Origin: an uncultured Siphonobacter sp.
GTDB taxonomy: Bacteria > Bacteroidota > Bacteroidia > Cytophagales > Spirosomataceae
NCBI GenBank assembly: GCA_913774715.1
Contig: CAJYHS010000025.1
Location: forward strand, 1-43,712
Reading direction: 5' to 3'
Length of the DNA stretch: 43,712 bases
Made by a program: the position numbers and the translations under genes. This document shows positions 1-8,320 of this stretch, piece after piece. The notes below the pieces were generated by a model, which was not told where the DNA came from, ran no database searches, and saw nothing but the letters and a program-made list of their open reading frames with translations. How positions within the stretch are numbered: the first letter of the stretch is position 1; each line of letters starts with the position of its first letter.

Positions 1-84
1 CTCCTGTTCTTCTTTATTCTGGAGGAGAGATCGGTAAAGTCAGGATTGATAGAGTACCCATAATTCCGCTCGATAAATTATTTT

Positions 85-948
85 ATGTTACCGCCCTTTA
101 AAACACGGAGTAAAATCTACTCACTCATCGCCGCTATTGCTCTTACGCTGCTTATAGCCTCTTGTGGACGCAAAGCAGTAGTTAACCCTTCAAACCCTTC
201 ATCTAACCTCTCTACACAGGCTATTTTAGGCTATCCTTCACTAACGACTGGGAACACCTCAGCTGACGGTTCAGAGTACCTGCTCATCAAACCGCAATAC
301 GTGCTTTCCTATCAACCCCTAAAAGGCATTGCCCGCTGGGTAGGCTGGCATTTGCAAAGCAGTGATTTAGGCTCAGCCGATCGTCAGGATGACTTCAGGC
401 CCGATGAGGACTTGCCGCGTAACTTTACGATGATCAAACCCACCGATTACACCAATAGTGGCTTTGACCGCGGGCATTTGTGTCCTTCGGGTGATCGTAC
501 GGCCACCGAAAGCGATAACTCGGCTACGTTTGTCATGACTAACATGATCCCGCAGGCTCCCAGCTTAAATCGGGGCATCTGGAGTGATCTGGAAGAGTAC
601 TGCCGAACGAAGGTAAAGCTCGGCTCCGAGGCGTATATCTACGCAGGTGGATACGGCGAAGGTGGTAAGGGATCAAACGGCTCCGCTAGCAGTATTGCCA
701 GCGGGAAGGTGAGTGTACCCAATCGCTGCTGGAAGGTAATCCTCATTATGCCGGAAGGTGACAATGACCTTGCCCGGGTAGCCACGGAGAAGGTAGAGGT
801 AATTGCCGTCAACATGCCTAACTCTCAGGATGTAGCCGGGACTGGGTGGAGACGATGGACGGTAACCGTGCGTGAGTTAGAGCGAACGACGGGCCTGGAC
901 TTCTTTTCAGAGCTTCCCAAGGCTGTTCAGGATAAGATTGAGAATTAA
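85..948 (+). CDS. Lipoprotein DNA/RNA non-specific endonuclease (NUC1 family)
   Basis: Predicted secreted, lipid-anchored nuclease of 287 aa that would cut DNA and RNA without sequence specificity outside the cytoplasm. Residues 10-26 form a hydrophobic signal segment ending in the lipobox IASC, with lipidated Cys27. The family signature is clear: DRGH at 128-131 (His131 is the general base), then N153, N162 and E170. The N162-E170 spacing of eight matches the metal-binding Asn/Glu spacing I recall for Serratia nuclease. Length is normal for the family. No Nuc inhibitor-like immunity gene is recognisable beside it, as expected for an exported enzyme. A role in nutrient scavenging or in degrading extracellular DNA is inference. 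It is followed 33 bp later by another lipoprotein gene on the same strand. Confidence 0.9.
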   Translation: MLPPFKTRSKIYSLIAAIALTLLIASCGRKAVVNPSNPSSNLSTQAILGYPSLTTGNTSADGSEYLLIKPQYVLSYQPLKGIARWVGWHLQSSDLGSADRQDDFRPDEDLPRNFTMIKPTDYTNSGFDRGHLCPSGDRTATESDNSATFVMTNMIPQAPSLNRGIWSDLEEYCRTKVKLGSEAYIYAGGYGEGGKGSNGSASSIASGKVSVPNRCWKVILIMPEGDNDLARVATEKVEVIAVNMPNSQDVAGTGWRRWTVTVRELERTTGLDFFSELPKAVQDKIEN

Positions 949-981
949 TAAGTATCCGTTTTTAATAACCTAACCTTTCCC

Positions 982-1644
982 ATGAAAAAAGTATCCTTTC
1001 TACTGGTATGCTTTGCCCTTTTCCTTCTTTGGTCATGCAAAAAAGACAAGGACCAACCTGTCTCATTTCCTAAATACTGGATCGTTAACTCTGTCACCCC
1101 TAAAGGTATCTATAGACTTTTCTATGACAATAAGGAAATCACCGATCAGGCAGCAATTAACAAGTTTCTAAGCGACTCATCTACCCATTTAAAGGGCCAG
1201 TATCTGAACCGGAAAGTCTATATGGAAACGCATCGAGCCATAGGAGATACAATTTTTACTATGCCCAAAGCAGACTCCATGGTTTTAAATAAGTGGGTAA
1301 AGTATAATGTGTCTCTTCATGACCATACCTATACGTTTAAAGGCAAAGAAGTGATTGTGATCAACCCAAACGATGATGTTGCGAAATCGTTAAGCTTTTT
1401 GAAATATAAGAATATTACGAATGGTTGTGTCCCCAATAAAATTTGTACGGGTCACGAATCATTCATTTCTACAGGCGACGATAAAGTAATGCAATTGCCT
1501 GTCATAGCCATCACGCTTAAGTATTCCGAAGGGGTATTGAGTCAAGCTGGAATAAATGCATTTGATGAAACGTTCCCGCCCAAGATGCCAAAGGGAGATA
1601 CGTTGTTAATTCGGGAATACGTCTATGAACTCAAAGCCAAATAG
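982..1644 (+). CDS. Hypothetical lipoprotein
   Basis: Protein of 220 aa with a clear type II signal peptide: MKK start, hydrophobic residues 5-17 and the lipobox LWSC with Cys19, followed by a charged KKDKD linker typical of Bacteroidota lipoproteins. I do not recognise the mature domain. It is rich in beta-type residues and contains two Cys (in NGCVPNKICTG) that could form a disulfide. It starts 33 bp after the nuclease gene, so the two may be co-transcribed; whether they act together is unknown. The ATG at 982 is the natural start because the signal peptide begins there. Confidence 0.75.
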   Translation: MKKVSFLLVCFALFLLWSCKKDKDQPVSFPKYWIVNSVTPKGIYRLFYDNKEITDQAAINKFLSDSSTHLKGQYLNRKVYMETHRAIGDTIFTMPKADSMVLNKWVKYNVSLHDHTYTFKGKEVIVINPNDDVAKSLSFLKYKNITNGCVPNKICTGHESFISTGDDKVMQLPVIAITLKYSEGVLSQAGINAFDETFPPKMPKGDTLLIREYVYELKAK

Positions 1645-1915
1645 GGTTTCGTCAAAATTAAGGACCTGATTATGAGGCGGTTCGCCTAAAAGTGAATGCC
1701 TGGTTACTAGATTGAAACCCCATTAGACAAGCTTGGCAATAGTTGGGCTTTGGGCTTGGTTTTTCAGGATTTGTGTACTTGATATGGACGATGTTTTCAA
1801 AGCCTTAATATACAGACATTTATAGAACAAGAGAAGTGGCTAGAAGAAGTATCTAAATATTTAGGACTTTGAAGCTGTCTACTTCCTATTTCACCCAACG
1901 TAAACCTTTGATCGT
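1645..1915. other. Intergenic region, no confident gene
   Basis: About 270 bp between the lipoprotein gene and the small acidic protein gene. No ORF with a start codon and sensible length is visible. One frame stays open at its right end (about 1795-1872) and reads as a short amphipathic tail ending EEVSKYLGL before a stop, which could be a decayed gene end. That is too little to call a pseudogene. No convincing terminator or promoter was found. Confidence 0.4.
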
Positions 1916-2233
1916 ATGACTTTTTCTGATCTGATACCTTATCTGCTTGACCCTGAAAAACTTGAATCCCTCTATGAGCAATATAACTTAGATAGAGAGG
2001 CTGAATATATATTAGTGTATGCAATTGAAGACTTAACTCTTGATGCCGAAATCGTCTTTTTCGATCCTGAAGAAACAGATGACTATTTGATCTTTGAGAA
2101 AGATGGGGTAAAATACGTTCAATTTTTTCCCATTGATCATGCGATTGACTTACTAGATCAACTGGAAGTTAGAGGTAAACCTATTAAACAGATCGCTAAA
2201 AGGCTTTTGAAGTATAGGATCTATGATGCTTAA
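1916..2233 (+). CDS. Small acidic hypothetical protein
   Basis: Protein of 105 aa, strongly acidic in its first two thirds and basic at the C-terminus (IKQIAKRLLKYR). No signal peptide or membrane segment, so probably cytoplasmic. I do not recognise a family. The ordered alternation of short hydrophobic strands and helices makes a folded protein plausible. It is followed closely by a strong hairpin terminator shared with the opposing gene, which supports it being transcribed. The size and acidity resemble small immunity-type proteins, but no partner toxin is visible, so I do not assign that role. Confidence 0.6.
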   Translation: MTFSDLIPYLLDPEKLESLYEQYNLDREAEYILVYAIEDLTLDAEIVFFDPEETDDYLIFEKDGVKYVQFFPIDHAIDLLDQLEVRGKPIKQIAKRLLKYRIYDA

Positions 2234-2277
2234 CTAAACAGCCACGATTTAAGACATACAAGCTTATACTCTTTTAC

Positions 2278-2317
2278 AAACGACCCGCTAGAAAATGTAT
2301 GTCCTAGCGGGTCGTTT
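2278..2317. terminator. Bidirectional terminator
   Basis: A perfect 14-bp stem (2278-2291 with 2304-2317) and 12-nt loop, flanked by A-run and T-run, sits between the convergent genes ending at 2233 and 2321. Confidence 0.85.
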
Positions 2318-2320
2318 TGT

Positions 2321-2758
2321 TTATAATCTTACTCTCTTGAAATTCAAAACCTTTGATTTGCCTATTTCAAAATATTGATTCTCTACAGATATTCCACCTC
2401 CCCAAAAGTATGGTTCGTATACTCCATTTATTTCCACATGATACATGTAAGGATACTCAAGCCTATTAGAGTTCAGACTTAAGTGAACAAGAGAGGTTTC
2501 GTTAGGGATTCTTGCTGATATATGGTATTGACCTAAAGAATCTGTAAGGGTTATGAGTGTGAAGGTTGGCAGGTAACTAAGAAAACTATGCTTTTTAGTT
2601 CCTCCAAAGGAAATTTCAACATTGGGCAAAGCACGCCCATCTTCATCAGTAACCACACCGGAAAACTCAGTAGCTGTCGCTGGGAGAATTCTTTCTTTAC
2701 TACAAGAAGATAATCCTATAACTATTAAAATAGTGAAAAGTAGATGACTTAACTTCAT
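2321..2758 (-). CDS. Lipoprotein with carboxypeptidase regulatory-like domain
   Basis: Protein of 145 aa with a type II signal peptide (hydrophobic residues 5-16, lipobox LSSC, Cys19). The mature part begins with an Ig-like CarboxypepD_reg-type fold: FSGVVTDEDGRALPNVEISF near residues 32-52 and SLGQYHISARIP near 84-96 are the typical first and last strands. Such domains bind or present ligands in Bacteroidota surface proteins; no enzymatic residues are seen. It stands alone, convergent with the small acidic gene and divergent from the propeller lipoprotein gene. Specific function unknown. Confidence 0.7.
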   Translation of the reverse strand: MKLSHLLFTILIVIGLSSCSKERILPATATEFSGVVTDEDGRALPNVEISFGGTKKHSFLSYLPTFTLITLTDSLGQYHISARIPNETSLVHLSLNSNRLEYPYMYHVEINGVYEPYFWGGGISVENQYFEIGKSKVLNFKRVRL

Positions 2759-3058
2759 AGAGGAGGGTAATTGGATTGGGCCATAGGTGGTATAGGCTGC
2801 AATATAGCAGGCTAATGAACTATTCAGTAGATGGAGCTATACGTTCCCCTAGCATTTTCGTATCCATTTATAGCATACCTCAGCCGAGCCAACTAGATCA
2901 AACTTAAATTTATGCAAAGGCATTTCGTGATACAGTACTTCTACCTTTAAACCCGCTTTATACTTCTATGAGATAGGAGAGACCGTATGTGTAATGGCTG
3001 AGAATATCAGTGACTTCATGCTATCTTTGCTTGAGTCCGTTGTCCACCATTATCCTCT
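2759..3058. other. Divergent intergenic region
   Basis: Three hundred bases between two divergent lipoprotein genes. It must hold both promoters, but only the rightward -7 box at 3022 is recognisable. No ORF, repeat or strong hairpin is seen in the rest. Confidence 0.5.
3022..3029 (+). promoter_or_regulatory. Bacteroidota -7 box of propeller lipoprotein gene
   Basis: TATCTTTG matches TAnnTTTG and lies 29 bp upstream of the ATG. No good -33 TTG is visible at the expected distance, so confidence is moderate. Confidence 0.5.
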
Positions 3059-4234
3059 ATGAAGCTCCTTTCCGCCACTTTCCTATTCGTAGCCCTTTGC
3101 TATGCGTTCAGTGCCTGTAAAAAAGACAATCCTCCCGTTGAACCTGCTACCAATCAAACGGTATTTATGGCTGATTTTGATGGGGGGCTCTATGCTTTCA
3201 ACGCTCAAACGGGCGTTAAGCTCTGGGAAAAACGAAACAAAGATTTTGTTAGTGATGGTTTTATCGTAGCGGGCAAGTTACTCTATGTTCCCACGTATGA
3301 GCATTCTATTCAAGCCTATGATGTAGCTACCGGGGAACTCAAGTGGGAAGTAACGTTTGAAAAGGCCGCTCCCTTCATTCATAATGTGGTAGTAACAAAT
3401 GGCATATTAGTTACCAATGGAACCGATTATCTCGTCGGAATCGATGCTACCTCTGGACAGAAGAAATGGGAAAATACCTCTGGTTCAGGCAGCAACCTGT
3501 ATGCTAGAGCAGGAGTGATCTACATGCATTACGGTTCTGAGGCTATTGCGGTCAATGCCACGAATGGATCCATTCAATGGCGATCTGGACGCGTAGACAA
3601 TCTCAAAGTACCCTTTGCTTTTGATACCGAGAACCTATATGCTTACGGCGAAACTCCAGAAAGAAACTCAACTAGCTTTCCGGGTGACTTTCGAATCGCT
3701 CAATTCATCCATACCATTGATTTGACCACAGGTAAAGTAAAAAAGAGCCATCACCTACCTGATCTAATTCGGCCCAGGTTGCATGCAAGCTCACCGGAGC
3801 ATCTGTATCTAAGACATGATACGGAGTCTGGCTACCATATTTCATCCCTAGCCAAATCAAGTGGCATTGTAGGCTGGACGATAGCAGAAAAGGGAGGAAT
3901 GGCCTGGTCTTCGCCTTTCTATAGTAATTCATTTTTGTATTTGGGAAATGAACAAGGCAGCTTTTTTCAAATGAATGAGATTACAGGCGTTTTCAAAGAA
4001 GTGTTTCGGGTCAGCCAAGAAATCCGTTCTAGCCCAGTGGTTGCGAATGGAATGATATATGTAGGTAGCGGCGGGGTAAATAGGACTACTGGAGAATTAC
4101 ACGCCATCGAAGAATCTACAGGGCAGGTAAAATGGTCAGTACCTATCCAGGGGAATGTAGCCATTGCTTCACCGGCGGTACTCGATTCTAAAGGAAAAGC
4201 CTATCACTACGCCGAATCAGGTATGCTGAATTAA
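3059..4234 (+). CDS. PQQ-like beta-propeller lipoprotein
   Basis: Protein of 391 aa with a lipobox (FSAC, Cys20) after a hydrophobic signal, followed by KKDN. The mature protein consists of repeated propeller blades of the PQQ/BamB type. About eight copies of the motif Y/L-A-F/I-(D/N)-x-x-T/S-G-x-x-x-W can be followed, beginning LYAFNAQTGVKLWEK and ending LHAIEESTGQVKWSV, so an eight-bladed propeller is likely. BamB-like proteins scaffold outer-membrane protein assembly, while others are dehydrogenase propellers. No PQQ-dehydrogenase partner or bam gene is adjacent, so a generic binding or scaffold role is all that can be said. It ends without an obvious terminator. Confidence 0.8.
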   Translation: MKLLSATFLFVALCYAFSACKKDNPPVEPATNQTVFMADFDGGLYAFNAQTGVKLWEKRNKDFVSDGFIVAGKLLYVPTYEHSIQAYDVATGELKWEVTFEKAAPFIHNVVVTNGILVTNGTDYLVGIDATSGQKKWENTSGSGSNLYARAGVIYMHYGSEAIAVNATNGSIQWRSGRVDNLKVPFAFDTENLYAYGETPERNSTSFPGDFRIAQFIHTIDLTTGKVKKSHHLPDLIRPRLHASSPEHLYLRHDTESGYHISSLAKSSGIVGWTIAEKGGMAWSSPFYSNSFLYLGNEQGSFFQMNEITGVFKEVFRVSQEIRSSPVVANGMIYVGSGGVNRTTGELHAIEESTGQVKWSVPIQGNVAIASPAVLDSKGKAYHYAESGMLN

Positions 4235-4442
4235 TGCATAAAAGTGACGCAAGTGTTATAAGTGATAGATAGACAAAATCTTTTTTTCTGGCGAATGATG
4301 CAGCTAAATTACTTTAGTCGGTTTTGTCGGTACCCTCTCGGTACATTTTCGATAAAATTTTTCCGACTCTTCTCTCCTCTTTCTCTCGCTCGCAGATAAC
4401 CCTTGAAATCGGATGTTATGCAAATTGTTATGCAAATAAAAG

Positions 4443-4474
4443 AAAAAGCCACTTACGAATGAACGTAAGTGGCT
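4443..4474 (-). terminator. Terminator of tRNA-Asn
   Basis: An 11-bp perfect stem (4447-4457 with 4464-4474), 6-nt loop and a T-run on the minus strand, 11 bases after the tRNA 3' end. Confidence 0.85.
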
Positions 4475-4484
4475 GACTACTAGG

Positions 4485-4558
4485 CTCCCGAAGCTGGGCT
4501 CGAACCAGCGACCCTCTGATTAACAGTCAGATGCTCTAACCGACTGAGCTATTCGGGA
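4485..4558 (-). tRNA. tRNA-Asn (anticodon GTT)
   Basis: The minus strand folds into a full cloverleaf. The acceptor stem TCCCGAA pairs with TTCGGGA, the D-arm carries GCTC/GAGC, the anticodon loop CTGTTAA sits in a TCTGA/TCAGA stem, and the T-arm GCTGG/CCAGC encloses TTCGAGC. The anticodon GTT reads AAC/AAU. The discriminator base is G (position 4485), as usual for tRNA-Asn. CCA is not encoded, so it must be added by tRNA nucleotidyltransferase. It has its own promoter and terminator, so it is a monocistronic tRNA unit. Confidence 0.97.
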
Positions 4559-4576
4559 TTGCGTTGAAAGCGAGTG

Positions 4577-4607
4577 CAAAACTAAGGCATCAAACAGCCT
4601 AACGCAA
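4577..4607 (-). promoter_or_regulatory. Promoter of tRNA-Asn
   Basis: On the minus strand a -7 box TAGTTTTG (4577-4584) fits TAnnTTTG and a -33 TTG lies 20 bp upstream (4605-4607). The start would fall about 14 nt before the mature tRNA. Confidence 0.6.
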
Positions 4608-4626
4608 GTGTTTTGTAATATTTTTT

Positions 4627-5028
4627 TTAATTAAATGATCCACGAGTCTGTGTGTACTGATCGTACTGCTCCTGGTATTTCCTTCTAAAGCCCAGAGGAT
4701 CAGAGATTCGCTTATACACTTGACTCGTTTCTCCCGTTCCGTGAATGGAGATCGTTCCGAAGCCAAACATACGGCCCCAAACGCTTTGCTCCACCTGAAT
4801 GCTCTCTACCTTATTTAGATTGAGCTCAACCGTGTCCCGAGAAATGAATCCGGTTTTCACGACCAGTCGCTTATTGGTAATTACAAATTCATCCGACGAA
4901 CGTTTGATCCAAGCCGCAATCGTCAATGTAAATAGCGAAGCCCAGGTAAAAAAGATGGTCCAATGATACGTGGTTTCAAAGACGACATATTCGTCCTTAA
5001 TGAGATGGTTATTAACGTAGCTACCCAT
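4627..5028 (-). CDS. PH-domain (bPH2, YdbS-like) membrane protein
   Basis: Protein of 133 aa. One clear hydrophobic segment (about residues 24-41) precedes a bacterial PH domain of the YdbS/YdbT type. Its hallmark is the strand pattern EFVITNKRLVVKTGFISRDTVELNLNKVESI at about 47-77, then a W-G-R-M-F-GFGTISI strand near 85-95. Family members are small membrane proteins of unresolved role; YdbS/YdbT has been linked to antimicrobial resistance in Bacillus. The gene lies 87 bp after rsmG on the same strand, with a possible -7 box TATTTTTG at 5067-5074 (minus strand), so it may have its own promoter. Confidence 0.8.
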   Translation of the reverse strand: MGSYVNNHLIKDEYVVFETTYHWTIFFTWASLFTLTIAAWIKRSSDEFVITNKRLVVKTGFISRDTVELNLNKVESIQVEQSVWGRMFGFGTISIHGTGETSQVYKRISDPLGFRRKYQEQYDQYTQTRGSFN

Positions 5029-5115
5029 AAGTGTTTTATCGTTGCTGTAATGAGGAAAATGCGTAGCAAAAATAAGGCCACAAACTGCTGAGTTAGTGGC
5101 CTGAGAAAAAATATC

Positions 5116-5742
5116 CTACGAAAACGGTACGTACACTACTTTTTTTGTCTCGAAAAATTCTTCAGTGAAGTAATCGGAAAGATTGTATACCTGGGTCTTT
5201 CTGCCCAGCTCCTTTAGTTCTTCCTCCAAATCGCCACCTTTCAGGTATAAAATCCCATTTTTAAGGTCGTTAAATTGATTCTTGTGAACCTTAGTCTTCA
5301 CCCACCCGTAAAAAGGCGTCAGACGAGTGACGGCCCGACTTACCACAAAATCATAGGCTTCGGCAGTTACCTGCTCGGCTCGTTTCTGTTCAGCCTTTAC
5401 GTTAGTCAGCCCTACGCTCTGGGCAACCTCCTGAACTACGCGGATTTTTTTACCAATGCTGTCCACTAAATGAAACTGACATTCGGGAAATAGAATTGCT
5501 AACGGAATGCCGGGGAACCCGCCGCCCGTGCCTACGTCCAGAATTTCGCTCATGGGTTTGAACTGCATTACCTTGGCAATACCCAGCGAATGTAAAATGT
5601 GTCGCTCGTAGAGGTTATCCACATCTTGACGGGAAATTACATTAACCTGTTCATTTAGGGTACGGTATAAGTCGCCTAGTCTGCCAAACTGTTCTTCCTG
5701 GGTTGGCGTCAGGTTAGGGAAATATTTTTTGATAATGTCCAT
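5116..5742 (-). CDS. rsmG: 16S rRNA (guanine-527 N7) methyltransferase RsmG
   Basis: Protein of 208 aa, normal for RsmG/GidB, which uses SAM to form m7G527 in 16S rRNA. Motifs seen are the N-terminal helix region with LYERHILHSL (about 45-54), the SAM-binding loop DVGTGGGFPGIPLAI (about 71-85), and VVSRAVTRL near 132-140, all typical of the family. The ATG at 5742 is in the usual position. It follows the glycosyltransferase gene by 25 bp on the same strand, so the two are probably one transcript. Loss of RsmG commonly gives low-level streptomycin resistance in other bacteria. Confidence 0.95.
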   Translation of the reverse strand: MDIIKKYFPNLTPTQEEQFGRLGDLYRTLNEQVNVISRQDVDNLYERHILHSLGIAKVMQFKPMSEILDVGTGGGFPGIPLAILFPECQFHLVDSIGKKIRVVQEVAQSVGLTNVKAEQKRAEQVTAEAYDFVVSRAVTRLTPFYGWVKTKVHKNQFNDLKNGILYLKGGDLEEELKELGRKTQVYNLSDYFTEEFFETKKVVYVPFS

Positions 5743-5767
5743 CGAATAATAAGTTTAATGTTTGCAG

Positions 5768-6886
5768 TTATCGCCAGCTCATTTTTTTACTGAACAAGCT
5801 GGATACCACCGCCATGCTGAGTAAATACAGCGTTAAGGCAAAATCGAAAATCGGGAACTGGTAGCCTGGAATGGAATGTCCCAGCTTCTGACTCGCTTTA
5901 TACCAAATGAGCCAGGTCAAGGAAAAACGAACCAGAAAGATTCCCATGGCCCATTCGATTAAAGGGTAATGATCGGTAATAGCCGAAAGCAAAAGAATTC
6001 CGCACAAAAATAACCAGCTTGCCACGTGTGAAGCGGCTAATAACCCTAATAATAACTGATCTTTTTTTCGGTAATAACCGCCGACCGAAACGTGCCGCCT
6101 CTTTTGATGAAACCATTCAGCCCAGGTAGCTTTCGGAATGGAATACATCAGGCTTTCAGGATGGAGGGAAACGGCAGTATTTTGAGCAGTAGCAACTTTA
6201 TTGATAAATAAGTCATCGTCTCCACCCAGAATATGCATCAATTCCTGTAAACCATTTTGACGAAGAAATAGAGACTTGCGATACATCAGATTTCTTCCAA
6301 CGCCCATATACGGATTACCCACCAGAGTGAAAGAAATGTATTGTAACGCTGTGTAAAACGTTTCAAACTGAATGAAAGCGTTAACAGAGGAGTTCTTCCG
6401 GAAATACGGTGAAATGCCCAGCACGATATCTTTATCAGGACTTAATTGGCTGATCATTCGTTGAATCCAACGTTCAGAATGAGGGCGGCAATCGGCGTCG
6501 GTAAGTAAAATTACTTCATACTTTGCCGCATAGATGCCTTGGGTTAGAGCGAATTTTTTAGATGAAACTCCTGCTGGCGTATTAGTGATCGTAACCACTT
6601 TCAAGCGTGAATAGGTCTGAAGAGCCTTTTCCAGAAAAGAAGCACTTCCATCGGTAGATTTATCGTTAACGATGATAATTTCGAACGATTCGTAGTGCTG
6701 ATTCTGAAGTAAAGGGATTAGCTCCCGGAGATTTTCCTGCTCATTCCAGGCACAGACAACAACCGAAACTCCCGGGAGTATTACAGGAATAGACGCAGTA
6801 GCCGAGACGAAAGCCGTTCGGGAAAATACCAGTATGTACAAGAACTGAATACCGCAGGCGATACTCAGCAGAAGGAATCCAATCAC
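5768..6886 (-). CDS. Membrane-associated family 2 glycosyltransferase
   Basis: Protein of 372 aa, probably starting at GTG (no ATG fits before the first membrane segment). Residues 2-22 are hydrophobic. A GT-A catalytic domain follows: VVVCAWNEQENL (42-53), IIIVNDKSTDGS with D75, the nucleotide-sugar/metal motif TDADC (D130, D132), a GGDDD acceptor-site motif near 222-226, and QKRRH in place of the processive QxxRW motif. Three to four C-terminal membrane segments end the protein. It would transfer a sugar from a nucleotide-sugar donor to a lipid or polysaccharide at the inner membrane. Substrate unknown. It shares an operon with rsmG and is divergent from tgt. Confidence 0.85.
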   Translation of the reverse strand: MIGFLLLSIACGIQFLYILVFSRTAFVSATASIPVILPGVSVVVCAWNEQENLRELIPLLQNQHYESFEIIIVNDKSTDGSASFLEKALQTYSRLKVVTITNTPAGVSSKKFALTQGIYAAKYEVILLTDADCRPHSERWIQRMISQLSPDKDIVLGISPYFRKNSSVNAFIQFETFYTALQYISFTLVGNPYMGVGRNLMYRKSLFLRQNGLQELMHILGGDDDLFINKVATAQNTAVSLHPESLMYSIPKATWAEWFHQKRRHVSVGGYYRKKDQLLLGLLAASHVASWLFLCGILLLSAITDHYPLIEWAMGIFLVRFSLTWLIWYKASQKLGHSIPGYQFPIFDFALTLYLLSMAVVSSLFSKKMSWR

Positions 6887-6909
6887 GATAAGGTTTGAAA
6901 TTCAGGTCG

Positions 6910-6917
6910 CAAAAATA
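6910..6917 (-). promoter_or_regulatory. -7 box for glycosyltransferase-rsmG operon
   Basis: TATTTTTG on the minus strand matches TAnnTTTG and lies 23 bp before the GTG start. No clear -33 element is seen. Confidence 0.45.
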
Positions 6918-6970
6918 AGCGTTTACCGTTGAAATATAGGCGGTCTGGCCTGCGGCCTCCCGATTGTCCT

Positions 6971-6978
6971 TACCTTTG
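6971..6978 (+). promoter_or_regulatory. -7 box of tgt
   Basis: TACCTTTG matches TAnnTTTG, 19 bp before the ATG at 6998. It would place the transcript start downstream of the earlier in-frame start at 6929, which argues for the 6998 start. Confidence 0.6.
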
Positions 6979-6997
6979 CAATCTTTATAAGAGAACC

Positions 6998-8131
6998 ATG
7001 AAATTCGATTTAATAAAACAGGACGCCCAAAGTAAAGCCAGAGCCGGGCGTATTCAGACGGATCACGGAGTCATTGAAACTCCCATTTTTATGCCCGTAG
7101 GGACGGTAGCTTCGGTAAAGGCCGTTCACCAGCGGGAATTAAAAGAAGACATTAATGCTCAGATTATCTTGGGCAATACATACCATTTATACCTGCGACC
7201 CGGACTGGAAATTCTGGAGAAAGCGGGTGGTTTGCACAAGTTCAATGGCTGGGATCGTCCCATGCTGACAGATTCTGGCGGTTTTCAGGTCTATTCTCTG
7301 GCAGGAACGGGTCGTAAAATTGATGAAACGGGTGTGAAGTTTCGTTCACACATTGATGGTTCGACGCACACTTTCACTCCTGAAGGCGTGATGGATATCC
7401 AGCGAACCATAGGGGCCGATTTTGTCATGGCCTTTGATGAGTGTACGCCTTATCCCTGCGATTATGGCTATGCCCGTCGTTCGATGGAAATGACGCACCG
7501 CTGGTTGCAACGCTGCTGTGATCGTTTCGACGCTACGGAGCCGAAGTACGGCCACTCACAATCACTTTTCCCAATTGTACAAGGCAGTACCTATCCTGAT
7601 TTACGTCGTCAGTCGGCAGAGTTTATTGCGTCTATGGGCCGGGAAGGGAATGCCATTGGCGGACTATCGGTGGGCGAGCCCGCCGAGGATATGTACGAAA
7701 TGACGGATCTGGTCTGCTCCATTCTTCCTTACGATAAACCCCGTTATCTCATGGGAGTGGGCACGCCCGCTAACATTCTTGAAAGTATTGCTCTGGGGGT
7801 TGATATGTTCGATTGCGTGTTACCTACCCGGAATGCCCGGCATGGGATTTTGTACACTACGCAAGGCATTATCAATATAAAAAATGAAAAATGGAAGGAT
7901 GATTTCTCTCCAGTTGATGAATTCTTAGGGGGCTACGTAAGTACTTTCTACAGCAAAGCTTACCTGCGTCATTTATTCAAATCTGAAGAATTACTAGGGC
8001 CACAAATTGCGAGTGTTCATAATCTAACGTTTTATTTGTGGCTGGTTAAAGAAGCTCGCCAGCAAATCCTGAACGGTACTTACGGCACCTGGAAGGATAA
8101 AATGATTAAGCAGGTAATGCATCGGTTGTAA
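6998..8131 (+). CDS. tgt: tRNA-guanine transglycosylase
   Basis: Protein of 377 aa that exchanges G34 for preQ1 in GUN-anticodon tRNAs, including the tRNA-Asn in this window. The catalytic and binding motifs are intact: TDSGGFQV with Asp92, QGSTYPDLR (195-203), GGLSVGE (221-227), MGVGTP (252-257), and FDCVLPTRNARHG with the nucleophile Asp272. The C-terminal zinc region is unusual. Where the Zmo/E. coli enzymes have the CxCxxC ligands, residues 309-315 read FLGGYVS, with only the His (341, in HNL) kept. As far as I remember, other Bacteroidota Tgt proteins share this. The ATG at 6998 was chosen over 6929 because the protein begins MKFDL as expected and a -7 box lies just before it. Confidence 0.95.
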   Translation: MKFDLIKQDAQSKARAGRIQTDHGVIETPIFMPVGTVASVKAVHQRELKEDINAQIILGNTYHLYLRPGLEILEKAGGLHKFNGWDRPMLTDSGGFQVYSLAGTGRKIDETGVKFRSHIDGSTHTFTPEGVMDIQRTIGADFVMAFDECTPYPCDYGYARRSMEMTHRWLQRCCDRFDATEPKYGHSQSLFPIVQGSTYPDLRRQSAEFIASMGREGNAIGGLSVGEPAEDMYEMTDLVCSILPYDKPRYLMGVGTPANILESIALGVDMFDCVLPTRNARHGILYTTQGIINIKNEKWKDDFSPVDEFLGGYVSTFYSKAYLRHLFKSEELLGPQIASVHNLTFYLWLVKEARQQILNGTYGTWKDKMIKQVMHRL

Positions 8132-8245
8132 GAAAATCTCCGAAAATCTTTACTGTCAACCAAACAAGAAGTTTTTTTTCGTCGTATATCTGAAACGTAG
8201 GAGTCTGCTTCGCACTTGAATAAGGATAATCCATTAATTAACCTC

Positions 8246-8253
8246 TATTTTTG
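8246..8253 (+). promoter_or_regulatory. Possible -7 box of OmpA-family gene
   Basis: TATTTTTG fits TAnnTTTG, 67 bp before the ATG at 8321. There is no clear -33 at the right distance. Confidence 0.4.
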
Positions 8254-8320
8254 TGTGCAACCCGTTTCCAACTATCAACCTAGGAATTGATTCAATTCCA
8301 GTCCTTTTAAAAAAGAGCTT

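Noticed and set aside
1784-1872. Pseudogene tail before the acidic protein
   Set aside because: One open frame of about 25 codons looks like a gene end but has no start or homologue I can name; too short to call.
6929-6997. Upstream extension of tgt
   Set aside because: A -7 promoter box at 6971 lies within it and the family begins at MKFDL, so translation should start at 6998.
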